Positions 30,691 through 42,394 of a stretch of DNA of 64,000 bases are shown piece by piece. Positions within the stretch are counted from its first letter, which is position 1, and every line of letters begins with the position of its first letter. Source of the DNA: Laburnicola sp. R22_1 (Eukaryota; Ascomycota; Dothideomycetes; Pleosporales; Didymosphaeriaceae); assembly GCA_014281115.1 (NCBI GenBank), contig JACONQ010000002.1, positions 1,612,001 through 1,676,000 on the forward strand, in the 5' to 3' direction. The notes under the pieces are model-generated. The model saw only the letters and a program-made list of their open reading frames with translations, did no database searches and was not told the DNA's origin. The translations under genes were made by a program, and so were the position numbers.

Positions 30691-33405
30691 ATGGGAAACA
30701 GCCAGGCAAAGGAGACGCGCCCAGGGTCGTCTCGGGGCCAACGTCGGCCGTCCAACAGCCGCCAGCCGAGCTCCCCCAGCGCATCCGCTCCCGAACAACC
30801 ATCACGTCACGGCAGGTCCGGCAGCGGCGTGTACCGCTCACGGGATGCACGGGGAAGCAGGCCTGACCTCTCGTTCCTTGGAATTGGGGGCAGCTCGGAG
30901 CGGGACCCTGCGTTGGAGCCCCGGCGCGAAACGAAAGCGGAGCGAGAAGCGCGCAAGCTAGAGAAGGACCGGCAGCAACGCGCACAAGAGCGCGAACGCA
31001 GCATCCGTGGGGAGGGTGTCGATGGCGGCTTTCTGGTCACACTGGGCACCTATACTGGCCCAGAAGACTACAGCAAGCCGGTGGTCAGGCAATTGCAGGT
31101 ATGCGCCATGGGAGTTACGTAACCATTCCATCTCACATGCATTTAGATCGAGCGTCGGCTGGCTCCCTTCTGGAAGGGGCTCAACGACCACGAAGACACA
31201 TGGACCGAAAATCAGATCGTTGCCGTAGTCAACGACAAGCCCCTCCCCGCGCCTGACGAGATCCCAGAAGAGGAGCCGCCTCGTCCAAACAATCTCAGCA
31301 GCGAATGGAATCCGCGCAGCTCCAACCAGAACATAAACAGCCTCACAGTTCCCATCAGCGGCCGTTCTCCGTCTCAGAATTCCGATCGCTCGGCGAACCT
31401 GTCAGCGTCACATCCAGCTTTCTCGCTCCCGTCACCAACCTCGCCCATCTCCTCTCCCTCCTCAACCACGTTCTTCCGTGGTCGGGCGAAGACCCTTGCC
31501 GCCCTTACAGGCTCGCGTAGTAGCTCACAGACGGAGATGGTACCGCAAGAAGTCCAACTCCCCAAAGACCCTTATGTCAATGGTCAGCGTATCGAGGTTT
31601 TCCTGTACAAAGATGCCTCAGAATGCCCCATTTGCTTTCTTTACTATCCCCCGTATCTTAACAAGACCCGCTGTTGTGATCAACCAATCTGCTCGGAGTG
31701 CTTCGTGCAGATCAAAAGACCAGATCCTCACCCACCTGAGCATCACGAGTCGAATGATGCAGGCGGTCCCCCACCCGAGCCGCAAGAGGATGGGGCGTTA
31801 GTGTCAGAACCGGCTTGTTGTCCGTTCTGCGTGCAGCCGGAATTTGGTATTACTTACGAGCCTCCCCCGTTCAGGCGGGGGCTAGTGTATGCTAATTCGG
31901 GTCAACATCCACTAGCAAATGCAGCTTCCGCAATGTCGTCTACCTCTTCTCTCAATACGCAAGGTTTGACTTCGCCTGGGCGGAGAAGAGCCTTGTCTCT
32001 TGCAGCCACGGACACATCGGTCATTACCACGGATCGCGTTCGACCCGACTGGTCGAAGAAATTAGCTGATGCGAGGGCGCATGCGCTACGAAGGGCTGCG
32101 GCAGCTACGGCACTACACAATGCTGCTTATATGATGGGCAACCTCCCCTCGGACAGCCGCGGTTTTAGTCTTGGACGGCGAAGACGAACAATTTTCGGCA
32201 GTGATAACGCTAGCAGTAGCGGCAACGGCAACGGAGCGCCTCGAGGCGACATCAACACCCTGCTCACAGCAGCGGCAGCGCAAGGACCTTCAAGTGGCAA
32301 CGATGCCCAAAATGATTTGACTTCTGGCCGACACAGCTCCAGGCGGGGTAACAGGCTCGAGGACTTGGAAGAGCTTATGATGATGGAGGCTATCAGGCTC
32401 AGTCTCGCTGCTGAAGAAGACCGCAAGAAAAAGGAAGAGAAAGAGGCCGCTAAGGAAGCAAAGAAGGAAGAGAAAAAGAAGGCCAAGGAAGCAAAGAAGG
32501 CGGAGAAAGCGGCCCGTAAAAGCGGATATCTTATGGGTCCGACTCAAGATGGTGCTGAAGATGACTTTGCGGTTGCTGGGTCGTCGTCCGGCGGAGGCAA
32601 GGGAAAGGCTGCTGATCGATCCGGTGAATATGCAGGTTTCAACCCGTTGACCGAGCCGACATCGACCGTAAATGCCTCATCTTCGAAAGACGACCCGCAA
32701 AAGCATTTGGAACAAAGTCGTGCGCAGATACAGAGGGGAGTTTCCAGTTCGGAGAGTACGGCACCTCTCGACTCCGCTGCTGAGCAGCCATCGCACCGCG
32801 CAGCTCTGCGTAACCTTTCGGGTGCCTCGTCGTCGGCATCCTCATTTTCTGAATCGCTTCAAGGTTCGCTTCAGAACGATAGCCCCGGAGCCTTTAGAGC
32901 TTCAACCTCGTCCTTCGGCCCAAGCCCCAACGCTTCAGGGCTAAGTCTAGGCGTGGATGACTCACCACCTCAGGGGACGCCTAGTACTGAACCCATGTTC
33001 AATTTCCGGAGCCTGGCAGAGGTTATCACAAAAGAGGAAGGAAAAGATAGTAACGAAGCACAGCACATTGAAAGTGTTGCAGAAAGCAAAACGGCCGCTG
33101 GCGATTCACATGGTGCTCAAGCTCCAGTTCCCACAGGCGTGAACGGAGAGAGCACTAGAACACCACCCAAAATCGCAATAGAGTCAACCGGGGCTCCCAA
33201 AATACCTGAGATGGACCCAATGTCACCTTTGGATGCGAGCGTCGCGACGCTGAAACCGAGCGATTCTTCTGTGGAGGGCGAGGACTACATCGAGCCTGCT
33301 CCTCGTATAGATGCTGTTCCGGAAGAAGGCAACCACCTCGACCACAAACATATTGGAAATGTGAGCGTGGTAGATCGTATAGGGCAGCATCAACCAACTC
33401 AGTAA
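30691..33405 (+). CDS. sip5: Sip5-like RING-type zinc-finger protein
   Basis: Two exons, 30691-31098 and 31147-33405, with a 48-bp phase-0 intron; 888 residues. The N-terminus MGNSQAKE has Gly2 in a possible N-myristoylation context. [12 protein letters not shown] follows the splice. The zinc domain runs from [20 protein letters not shown] to [15 protein letters not shown], then a further pair in [12 protein letters not shown]: the modified RING of the Sip5 family. Residues near [19 protein letters not shown] fit a ubiquitin-interacting motif, followed by a long Lys/Glu/Ala helix. The C-terminal third is Ser/Pro-rich. In budding yeast Sip5 binds Snf1 kinase and the Reg1-Glc7 phosphatase in glucose signalling; its role in filamentous fungi is not established. 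The UIM next to a RING suggests a ubiquitin function (inference). Confidence 0.88.
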
Positions 33406-34775
33406 CTTTCCTTTGTCCAGTTTTCCTTGTCTTGCATTCTGGCGTTGACCCGACATAGTGGTACCTCGGCGCAGTCGCTTTCGGTGTTGGTACTGGTAGC
33501 AGCCCTTGTCTTGGTTCTCTGGCTCTCTCCACCTCATGGATGTTCGTGTTTTGAATCTTTTTTTTTAAATCGGTCATTTCAGGCGTGGGGCTTGGTGGGA
33601 TTTGCATAGGGGATATATTATGATGTTTGTGTGTGTTTTCCTTTGGCTATTCGCACCGAGAGGGACGTCAGCCGGCCATAGTATATTATGATGTTTGGGT
33701 GGTTCTTTTGTTGCGGGTTTGATTGGGGCGGGCGTATTGTGGGATTGAGTGATTGAGGGAGGGCTATGCCTGGTGCGGTGTGTGGCCTGGGTTATTATGG
33801 GTTGAGATTGCTGTTTGCCCAGGGCACATAGAGAGAAGTGCGCACATTATGAAAGTTATAGTTTATTGGAGGGGTTTGAACTGTGTGTGTGTGTGTGTGT
33901 GTGATGAGGTGGTTCTTTGCGGATTGGTATTCGTAACAGGTATGATGCTGCAGCCTGTCTTTCAAAAGACGTATCTACCTACCTTTGAGCAAGACTTCGT
34001 TATCTAAACGGCTGACTTGTTGTCTGTCTGTATCTACTATTCGGCTCCCTGGGTGCAGACTCCGATTCGCTTGCGTGAGATCGAGTGTTGAATCGCCTGC
34101 TAGCTTCCTTCGTGTTTCCAGAAATGATCGGCAGATGGAAGAATCAAAGTAAAGCCGCGCTTTTGGCTCCTTTGCTTTTGATGATGCATGAGCTTGTTGT
34201 CTACCCTCCAAATCGTGAGTATCCGCTACAGGCATCGTGTCTTTTGAGCGCCGATTTCCAGCGGATTACACCGGGCCGCCATGAGCAAGAGATTCACCGG
34301 AGCCTAGCCATAGTCCCATCCGGGCCATCCCAATAGAAGATACACGAGTAATCATGGTGATATGACGGGTGAAAAGCAGCCGCTGTAGCTCCGTTTCCGC
34401 GCCATAGTCGCCGTTGTGAACTTGGCTTCCGGCGACTGGTGTTGACTTCACGTTCGAAGAAGACTTGTAATCGGGTCGTCATCCATATTTTCTCCCAGGG
34501 CAGCGACGTTGATCTCTATTTGGAGACGGCTGTGGTAACGAACTTGGAGGCGTGTAGTTGAGATGTTGAAGCTGAGCGTGGGGTGAAAGCATGTGTGGTA
34601 AAGTAGGTACGACGTAATGGTTTATCAGAAATGTAAGATAAGTGATGAGCGCGTGCACAGTGGTTACCCAGATGTAGTGTACGTCTGTACTAGCAGCATA
34701 AGTCAAGTTTGTTGTTACTCCACGCTTCACTTGATCTTCGCCCAGGCCTCTGAGGGACTTGTCGCGCGACCACTA
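33406..34775. other. Intergenic, with microsatellite
   Basis: About 1.37 kb between Sip5 and the pogo element. Contains a (TG)11 repeat and no convincing gene. Confidence 0.4.
33882..33903 (+). repeat. (TG)11 microsatellite
   Basis: Eleven uninterrupted TG units. Confidence 0.9.
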
Positions 34776-36900
34776 CCATGGGTGCGGGGTCAATGCGCGC
34801 CGAGCCTCAATGCGCGCTCAACACGAAAACACCTCAAGCTTCAACACCACCTATCGCTACCAATATGGGGTCAATTGAGGCTGCGCTTGAAGCGATACAA
34901 TCGCAAGAACCTGGAGACTCTATCAACTATACAAAAATCGCGAAGGAGCATAGCGTTGTACGCTCTACGCTCACCCGGAGACACCAGGCTGTAACGCAGT
35001 CGCGTACAGCTGAGGGAATCAACCGACGAAAACTTCGCCCTCAACAGGAGCAGGAGCTTATACGCTATATCAAAAAACTCACTTAGCGAGGCCTACCACC
35101 TACACGGCAAATGATCTAGAACTTTGCAGCCTGTATAGCCAAAACGAGCGTTAGCATGTACTGGGTTGATCAGTTCGTCAAGCGACACAGCATTGATCTA
35201 GTTTCAAGATGGACAGCTGGAATGGACAGCAATCGCCACAAAGCCGACTCAGAGACAAAGTACAGCCTATATTTCGACCTACTACAGCAGAAAATTAGCC
35301 AATACGATATCGAGCCTCAGCACACGTACAATATGGACGAAAAAGGCATCCTACTAGGCATTACTACTCGCTCAAAGCGGATCTTTAGTAGGCAGCTGTA
35401 CGAGAGCAAGGAGGTGAGGCAGGCTATTCAGGATGGTAGCCGTGAGTGGATTTCGCTCCTAGCCTGCATATGCGCCGACGGATCGGCTCTAGATCCAGCC
35501 CTCATCTATCAGGCTGCCTCAGGTAGCCTACAATCAAGCTGGGTTGAAGAAATTAACCCTCAGGAACACTCAGCCTTTATCACCTCATCGCCTTCTGGCT
35601 GGACAAATAACAAGATAGGCCTCGCGTGGCTTAAGCAGGTGTTCAATCGCTGTACTAAGGAGAAAGCTAGACGCTCCTACCGACTACTTATCCTTAACGG
35701 CCATGGATCCCACCTTACTATGGATTTTATCAATTACTGTGACCGGAATAGGATACTCCTAGTTATATTTCCGCCTCATTCGACGCATACGCTACAGCCG
35801 CTTGACGTTGTTATATTTAAGCCTCTCTCCACTGCCTACTCAGCTAAGCTCTCAGCCTTCCTACACAGGTGCCAGGGACTATCGTCAATCGCAAAAAGAG
35901 ACTTCTTTAGCCTATTCTGGAGGGCTTGGGGTAGCTCGTTCAGGAAGCCATTGATTATTAAGGCCTTTGAGGCTACTAGCATATCACCACTCAACCCAGA
36001 GGTTATACTCAAGAGATTCACTAAGACCAGCCTACCCAAGCGGGAATCAAGAGAAAGCTCAACCTCAGTACTCAGCGCGTCTAACTGGAGGAAAATCAAC
36101 CGGCTCCTAAAGGCTGCAGTAGATATAGGGAATAGTAATAAGGCAAAGAAGCTAAGCCGAACAGTGCACTCAATTGCCGTACAAAAACAGCTACTACAGC
36201 ATGAAAATAAGGGACTAAGAGCAGCACTAGGCAATAAGAAGAGGCGTAGGAAGCGTGGCAAGCCTTTGCTGGATAACCAGCCTACTAAGTACTCAGGGGG
36301 TGCTGTTTTCTGGTCCCTAAGGAAGGTGCAGGAGGCACGTGATCGTCTACAGCAAAAAGAGGCCAAGGCAGAGCAGCTAGTACTCCAAAAAACTGAGGCA
36401 GCTGAGGCTTGGAGGGCTAGCTAGCAGCTGAAGGCTAGACTACTCTAAGAGAAGCGCGTTGCGAGGGCTGAGGCTTAGGCAGCTCGAGCGAAGGCAAAGG
36501 CGGATTAGGCAGCTAAGCGAGCCCAGAAGCAGCAGGCTTGTAGGGCTCAGCAACACTATAAGAATTGTATAAAAATAGCTAAGAAAGGTAGCAAAAAGGC
36601 ATTAAGGCTACCTAAGCAGGGCATAAGGGAAAAAAAGCTTATTAATAAGGCTATAGATGCTGCTGAGGCCTCAGGTGCTGCATCACAGCCTCTACAGCCT
36701 CAGTTGCGCCGGGGCCGGAATATTAGAACTCCGAGTAGATTTTTATAGCTATAATTAATTATTAAGATTCATAGACCTCATCACCAGAAATTCTTATAAT
36801 AATAGCAATTGTAGGGAGCTCTGCAGCTTCAAGTTTAGCTGAGCTGGTTTGGTGTTGAGCGCGCATTGAGGCTCGGCGCGCATTGACCCCGCACCCATGG
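34776..36900 (+). mobile_element. Complete pogo/Fot1-type element with 49-bp inverted repeats
   Basis: The 2125-bp element is bounded by perfect 49-bp terminal inverted repeats (34776-34824 and 36852-36900) that begin CCATGGGTGCGGGG, flanked on both sides by TA (34774-34775 and 36901-36902), the target duplication of Tc1/mariner elements. Each inverted repeat contains two copies of TCAATGCGCGC with a 17-bp period. It carries one transposase frame, now broken (next entry). Perfect ends with a broken gene mean either a fairly recent insertion that was then mutated, or mobilisation in trans. Confidence 0.93.
34865..36748 (+). pseudogene. Pogo/Fot1 transposase with six premature stops and a lost catalytic Asp
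   Basis: One frame of 628 codons from MGSIEAALEAI to RTPSRFL, aligned over its length with the copy at 49044. Order: N-terminal helix-turn-helix, HTH_CENPB-type DNA-binding region, DDE core with YNMDEKG (first Asp) and LQPLDVVIF (third Asp), charged coil, final RRGRN. Premature stops: TAG 35084, TAG 35117, TAG 36422, TAA 36446, TAG 36476, TAG 36506; each is one C-to-T change from CAG or CAA. The second catalytic Asp in LILDGHGSH is Asn here (LILNGHGSH), explained by TpG to TpA. The longest surviving open piece is 35156-36424. The protein cannot be active. Confidence 0.9.
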
Positions 36901-36902
36901 TA

Positions 36903-38043
36903 GTTGCACAGTCCGCTCAAAATACCCCTCGTCTCTCCACAGGCCCAAGAGCGTGCGGCTGGATCCCGCTATGTGTATCATCTGTCATTGAGCTGAAAAA
37001 CTGTTGGACGATTCTAGTTGGAGAATAAGGGGTCTTCCAGTCTCTTATCGCGAATTAATTCAGCGTGTTGGGGACGGGAAACCGGTGTTAGGACCCAGGC
37101 TTGATCCCATTGCAAAATGCATGTGGCTAAGTGCCCGTGTCACCGCAGACGCGCACCAACGCGGGTTGCGAGAAAGATATCAATCTGACATCTCTCTCTT
37201 AGGAGAACGACAAAGCACTCTTGGGATATCGCATATGGATTGCTAGCTTAGGAATGGCTTTCGAAACTCGTAATAGTGTAGTCCAACAGGCTTCAGGGCC
37301 TAGGCATGCGTTCCTCTAGATACAACAACTGTAGTATTCTGTAGTCGTATCAAAAGCGCTTAGAGCGTCCTCCGGTCAGTATAGGAGAAGAAAAATGTCC
37401 GTTCATTTGGGCCTTGTGGTCGCGGGTAAGGCGGGGCTGGTGAAACATCTGCCTCGATGAGGTAGGCTGGCCGAGGCGTACGCTCTATATAGGCCGTATT
37501 TGTGTCGTCGCAACAAATTGCTTCAGAGCCTATGGGTTGGATTAGGGATGATATCAGGAGCTTGAGCCCGTTGATATTGGTGGGTAGGTGTAAGGATGGC
37601 TGTCTTCCAGGTTTTTGTTGGGGGAAACATGGTGCCGAGTTTAGGGTTAAATCCGTGGCTTCAACGACGACGTTGGAACATCCAAGACTCTTTTTACACC
37701 ACTTGCTGCTACATCGGTGCGTATGCATCTACTCTCGTTACTTTTCATCGATTGAATTGGGTTGTTCTATCTGCGCATCGTGCATCCTGCATCGATGCTC
37801 TGCTATACCCTTTGGTAGACAATGGCCGTCGCATTGCCAACATAACTCTGCATGTACTTTACACAAGTCTCTTCGCCGCAGACAACACCATGAAAACTCT
37901 TTGCTCATGAATGCGTAGCTTCTCCGCCGATGATGTACTCCAAAGAGTCATCGTCGAGCCGCAACCACCGAGTTTTCAGAAACCACATCATTGTTCCATC
38001 CGCTTTGCTGTTACCAGCAACCTCTTCTTCTCTTCCCAGCGCC
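36903..38043. other. Intergenic, no gene recognised
   Basis: An open stretch at about 36960-37246 and overlapping frames at 37360-37918 show no domain I recognise. The region lies between a transposon and the BTB-like gene. Confidence 0.35.
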
Positions 38044-39078
38044 CTAGGCCTGCTCAGCTGTCATCCACTCATCCTCTTCAACGTCCCCATCTTCCTGACC
38101 TGTACGCTGCACACCTTCCATATCCGTACTACTTGTGCTGCTCGTCCGCCCGCTATTCGGGTCCCTCAAGCTTCCACCGCTTTCAGCCCTCCTCCTCACC
38201 GGCCACCTCGATCCCCTCCGAAAGGCCATACCCGCCTCAGCATAACCAGGCTCTTCCTCCTTGTAAATTTTCTTGCCGGCCATGTAGTCCGCGATCGGGT
38301 GGAGAAGGTCGATCCGGTGACTGTCAGCCAACTTGAGGCTGTTAGTCATGCGCGCGCGGAAGTCGAGATGCGTATTGTAGATGTTAGCCCAAGCGGCGTT
38401 GACGGTGGGATCCTCAGACGTGGGGGCAAGGCTGTTCGTGAAGACGGTCATGCCGATGCCTAGAACGTCTGAGCAGTTCCAGTGGCTCGCGACCGCGTCG
38501 AACATGACGGCGCGCAGGACGCAGCCCATATCCGTGTTCTCGCACACGTACTCGACGTCTTCGGCGCGAATCGGACTCGTCGTCGCAGAGCTGTTCACCG
38601 CGCGGGCGAGCGGTTCGAGCGTCTTGTACAGTGCTTGCAGGGCCGCTGTCTGGTATGTATCAGCTTTGAGCTTGTCACCGAGCACCCATGCTTGGAGGTG
38701 AGAATGAATCAAGTGGTAGTCAGGCGCAAACTTGTTCACGCTGTAGATGCTGCTGTAAGTAAAGTCGACGAAGTTCTGGAACGCGTGCGGCGGAGTGTCT
38801 GTCAGGGTTAGAGACTTGGTCGACGCGTACTGGCATCCTGCGCGGAAGTAGTCGGAGTGCTGGCGTAGTTTTGTCTTCGGGATGAACCAGGTGCGCTTGT
38901 CAGTGGGCGATGCTTCGACGTTGACCTCCATTATGGAGCTGTGGCATGCGTGAGTTGAGCGCATATCGTTTTTTATGGGAATGACTTACATGGGGTGCGG
39001 TATTTGACGATTGTTCTGCAGAGCCGGATCAACGAGGCTCGACTGGAAGAAACGGTACGTGGGAAACGGGTTGGCCAT
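38044..39078 (-). CDS. BTB/POZ-like fungal protein, paralogue of the gene at 10770
   Basis: Two exons, 39078-38990 and 38938-38044, joined by a 51-bp phase-2 intron; 327 residues. It begins MANPFPTYRFFQ. After the splice come MEVNVEAS, FIPKTKLRQHSDYFRAGC, LTDTPPHAFQNFVDFTYSS and AWVLGDKLKADTYQTAALQALY, the same order as in the 10770 gene, whose intron is at the same position and phase. The tail (about 265-327) is Arg/Ser-rich then acidic, with SGRTSSTSSTD. BTB-like proteins serve as interaction platforms; partner unknown. The shared intron shows common ancestry of the two genes; the tail is not shared. Confidence 0.75.
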
Positions 39079-39359
39079 GGTGATTAGGCTTGTTAGGTTG
39101 ATTGTGTATGGGGGAGAGAGCAGGATATGTATACGACGTGTCTCGCGCATGTTTACAATTTTTCACGAGCAGGAGGCCTTCTTACACCTTACACTCAATG
39201 GAAAGCTGCGTTGCCAGGGGCAGACTAACGCGAAATGATGTAGATATATTACAGTGAATGAACACAAAATGACCTTTGAAACGAAATATACATACAAACA
39301 TAAAACACACACAAACAGAACCGAAAAAAACATGGAGCGACGTCCTTCGTGACTGACGC

Positions 39360-39908
39360 TCAAGCGAACTGCTTCGTCAGTCGCCGACGAGAGATGGCAC
39401 TCTCCAGATCCCCCGCAACAACCCTCTCAAATCCCCCACCGACACCACAGACGAAGATGACGCTCTCATCCCCGCCGAGCGTCATGTACCTGGTGTCGCG
39501 TTTTGGCTGCGACGGTGGTGGCGACGGTGGCGAGCTCATTCGCCATGGTGGGCATGCGCCATTGTGCTCTGTCATGTAGCAGATTGCATCGTAAAGCTCT
39601 CTGCTTTCCTTGTTGTCGATTTGGTGCAGATGGTAGCCGATTATGATGGTGAGAAGTGCGATGGTCGAGAGTGAAACCAATGCTATGGTTTTGAAGATGG
39701 AATGGATGGTGTCGGCGATGAGCTCCCAGTTGTTGTCGAGGAAAAGTGTGAAGCCGGAACCCGGCACGGAAGTGTTGTCGGGGTCGCGTGCGAAGATGAT
39801 GTCGAACATTCGTCCGACGAAGAAGGCGTACCAATCGTCGTCGATGGCCGCCATGGTCAGGATGACCAGGAGTGGGAAGAAGTTGATCAAGGTGCGGATC
39901 GAAGGCAT
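39360..39908 (-). CDS. Hypothetical small membrane protein
   Basis: A 182-residue frame starting MPSIRTLINF. Two hydrophobic segments are visible: LINFFPLLVILTMAA at the N-terminus, which may be a signal anchor, and IALVSLSTIALLTIIIGYHL near residues 85-105. A Cys-containing segment CYMTEHNGACPPW and Pro-rich SPPSPPPSQP follow. I do not recognise a family. A Met at 40001 would add 31 residues of low quality (His/Thr-rich), so the shorter start is preferred. No intron is needed. Confidence 0.5.
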   Translation of the reverse strand: MPSIRTLINFFPLLVILTMAAIDDDWYAFFVGRMFDIIFARDPDNTSVPGSGFTLFLDNNWELIADTIHSIFKTIALVSLSTIALLTIIIGYHLHQIDNKESRELYDAICYMTEHNGACPPWRMSSPPSPPPSQPKRDTRYMTLGGDESVIFVCGVGGGFERVVAGDLESAISRRRLTKQFA

Positions 39909-40205
39909 CTTGAGAATGATGATGGTATGTGGTGAAGTTGTAGTTGTGAGTGGTGAGTGATGGGAATGTTGTTGCTTTCTTTGATAGAGGAGATTGAGCA
40001 TACAAGAAACCTAAGAAGAGAAGAGGGAGGAGAGAACGTGGATCGTTCTGTTTTATAGCCAACATCTAGACGGCGTTGTTATTGTCGTGAATAGTCTACA
40101 ATAACGACAATAGTAGCGGTGCACGGCGCTTATTGAGACTCTTGGCACAATAGCATGCAGTGGTAGTGAGGCAGCCAGCAAGTGACCAGTGGCGAACGTC
40201 GTCAC

Positions 40206-40339
40206 TGGCTGTTGTGTTACCCCAGGATATACAATACTAACGCAAGCTTCACGGTAGGTAAGACTGAACTAGGCACTTTCTAAGGCCAAATTCTCACAGA
40301 ACCTGCGTTGGTATTATATATCCTAGGGTAACACAGCCA
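40206..40339. repeat. 134-bp inverted-repeat element, MITE candidate
   Basis: The left arm begins TGGCTGTTGTGTTACCCCAG (40206) and the right arm, read on the minus strand from 40339, begins TGGCTGTGTTACCCTAGG. The two arms match over about 35 bp with one 3-base gap and several C/T differences. The central 60 bp hold no reading frame. Target duplication is not clear. Confidence 0.55.
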
Positions 40340-40404
40340 TACTATCGTCCCAACGTTATTAGCAAGCTAAGCATGTAGTTAAAAAATTAATCAATACTGC
40401 TCTA

Positions 40405-42018
40405 TCAGGCCTCTATCGGTGCTCTTCTCAGCATATACACAATACATGGTACAGGACTCAAAGCCAATGTAATGGCTCCCAGTAAATAAAAGGCCAACCG
40501 AATACCAAGCTTCTCTAACAGCATGTTCGAAAAAAGCGGGACTATGCCAGCGAGTAAGAATTGAAAAAGCATGCTTGCGAAGATGCCATGGGTGGACTTG
40601 GCAGGATACGCATCTGCGATGAACAGGCCGCAGAAAAGCTGTTCGGTGTTAGTGAATACACAAACAATAGGAAGGCCACGTACAATGGCGGACATCACGC
40701 CGGCACCCAACAGACCTGTGCTGAGCAACGGGTAAATCCAATGTGTCCCATGAGCTACCGTGTAGCCATACAAAAATAGCCCTACGCTTGTCATTGGCCA
40801 ATAGCAGAGTAGGGGAATGAGTCGATGTTCCGGCTTCGCGTCGTTCATTTTTGCTCGCATCTTCACGTAACTGTCGCTTGCTGCACCTCCACTTAGAAGG
40901 ACAATCAAAATCCCGACTGCGATACCTAGATATGCAAGAGCGACGTTCCTCGGCTGCAAGCGGTAAGCAGACAGGACTGTCTGCGGCAAGGTCGTGTATG
41001 TGATGTACAAAAACGAGTATCCGACGGCCGGTAAAGAAGAGATGAGTAGCACGGGGGGCAAGAGAAGCATGCGCAGAGGCATAAGCACTGAAGTCCAGAA
41101 ACGGTCGCTCATCTTCTGTCCTGTACTGACCTCGACCCGTGACCGCAGATTTAGATTGTGGGTCATCATTCTTAGCTTGTGAGCTTTTCGCCATAAAAGT
41201 ACTGGCTCGTATGTTTCAAATAGGAAAGGAAGACCCGCAACGGTGCAAAGGCCTCCCGTCATTGCTGTAATCCAGAAGATCCATCTCCAGCCCCATATAG
41301 CGTTGACATGGCTGCCAGCAATTGGGCTGATGGCCGGGGTGAGGTACATGGCCATTCCCAGCATCATCAATACAGCAAGTGGTCCCGATGAAGATGATAT
41401 TGCAGAATTGGTACACTGGGACGCGGCCGAAGACCTCACAAAAAGGTAGAATTAGCAGAGGGCCGCCTGTGAAGCCGAGGACGTAGATAGACACAATGAA
41501 TATGGATAGGTACGCGTTCTGCGAGTCGAAATCGACTTGTATGTCCGGAATCGCGGGTATGAAGACAGTGGATGCAAAAGCGCTTTCAATTATCAGTATA
41601 ACCGCACATGAAATCGGACAGAGCTTCAATGTACTTACTGCACCACAGACATCGTAAGTATGACGACAATGTTGAGCGCCTTCTTCCATCTTGGCCAGTT
41701 CAATGGGTTCGCACGATCGCTACGGCCGTCCCAGTCCACGGCATCTGGATTCGAGTCTTCAGCGTCGCTGAAGGAAACGTCGACAAACGGTGCTTCTGCT
41801 TCTGCCGCGGAAGCCTCGACGGACCTATCGTTGCGCGGGGTGGTGGTGCCCAGTTCCTTGTAGTCGTAACTGCTCGCTGCTGCCCGGTCGTAGAGTTTGA
41901 GGACTTCTTTGCGGATTCTTGTGCCCTCACTATCTCTGCTGTGGATGGAGTACAACGATGTCCGTGCTGGTTGTACGGAATCCGCAGACGGCTCTGATTC
42001 GAGATAATGAGTGTTCAT
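40405..42018 (-). pseudogene. MFS transporter with an internal deletion and frame break
   Basis: Exon 1 is 42018-41639 and exon 2 starts at 41582 after a 56-bp intron. The N-terminal cytoplasmic part ends LNWPRWKKALNIVVILTMSV, then FIPAIPDIQVDF and the MFS loop motif region LPFCEVFGRVPVYQFCNIIF, all as in DHA1-type drug/proton antiporters. At about 41385-41398 the sequence jumps from NIIF to GPLAVLMMLGMAMYLTPAI in another frame. About 50 residues normally present here (TM3-TM5 with the RxxxG segment) are missing. The remainder to 40405 reads as normal transporter (GWRWIFWI, large loop, last six helices). I see no splice signal that could explain the jump, so I call a deletion of roughly 150 bp plus frame change. 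Confidence 0.72.
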
Positions 42019-42394
42019 GGCCATGGGCCGTAGTAACGAGTGTGTGGATGCCTCTTTGGGTGAGTAACAAAAGTGGGTATTGCAAGAGGAAAGACGGACC
42101 GGGCGTCGACGGAAGGAGCTGTTTGTGGGCTTTGAAGTAATCGCACCTTCCATGGCCACGGAGACATCTCCCTCGATCACAAGTTGGGTGAATGCACACA
42201 ACACGTCTTTCTAAGCTGGACGCCGTTTGTTTCGCGGGCATACCTGGACAACCGCAGAATCGAGAAAGGAATGATGAATTTGACATGTGCGATTCAGTTG
42301 AGTATACGAAGTAGGGAGAGCGCGAAACGTGCAACTCTTTACGTGACGGCGCGACTTTTACTCTCCATCAGTGCGGGTTTTGTAGGTTACACAT

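Noticed and set aside
30214..30866. Several overlapping long frames on both strands before Sip5
   Set aside because: All are products of a stop-poor C-rich leader; the Sip5 frame accounts for the coding part.
36960..37246. Open frame starting near MDDSSWRIRGLPVSYRE
   Set aside because: No family recognised, no convincing start or promoter, next to a transposon; may be a gene scrap but cannot be supported.
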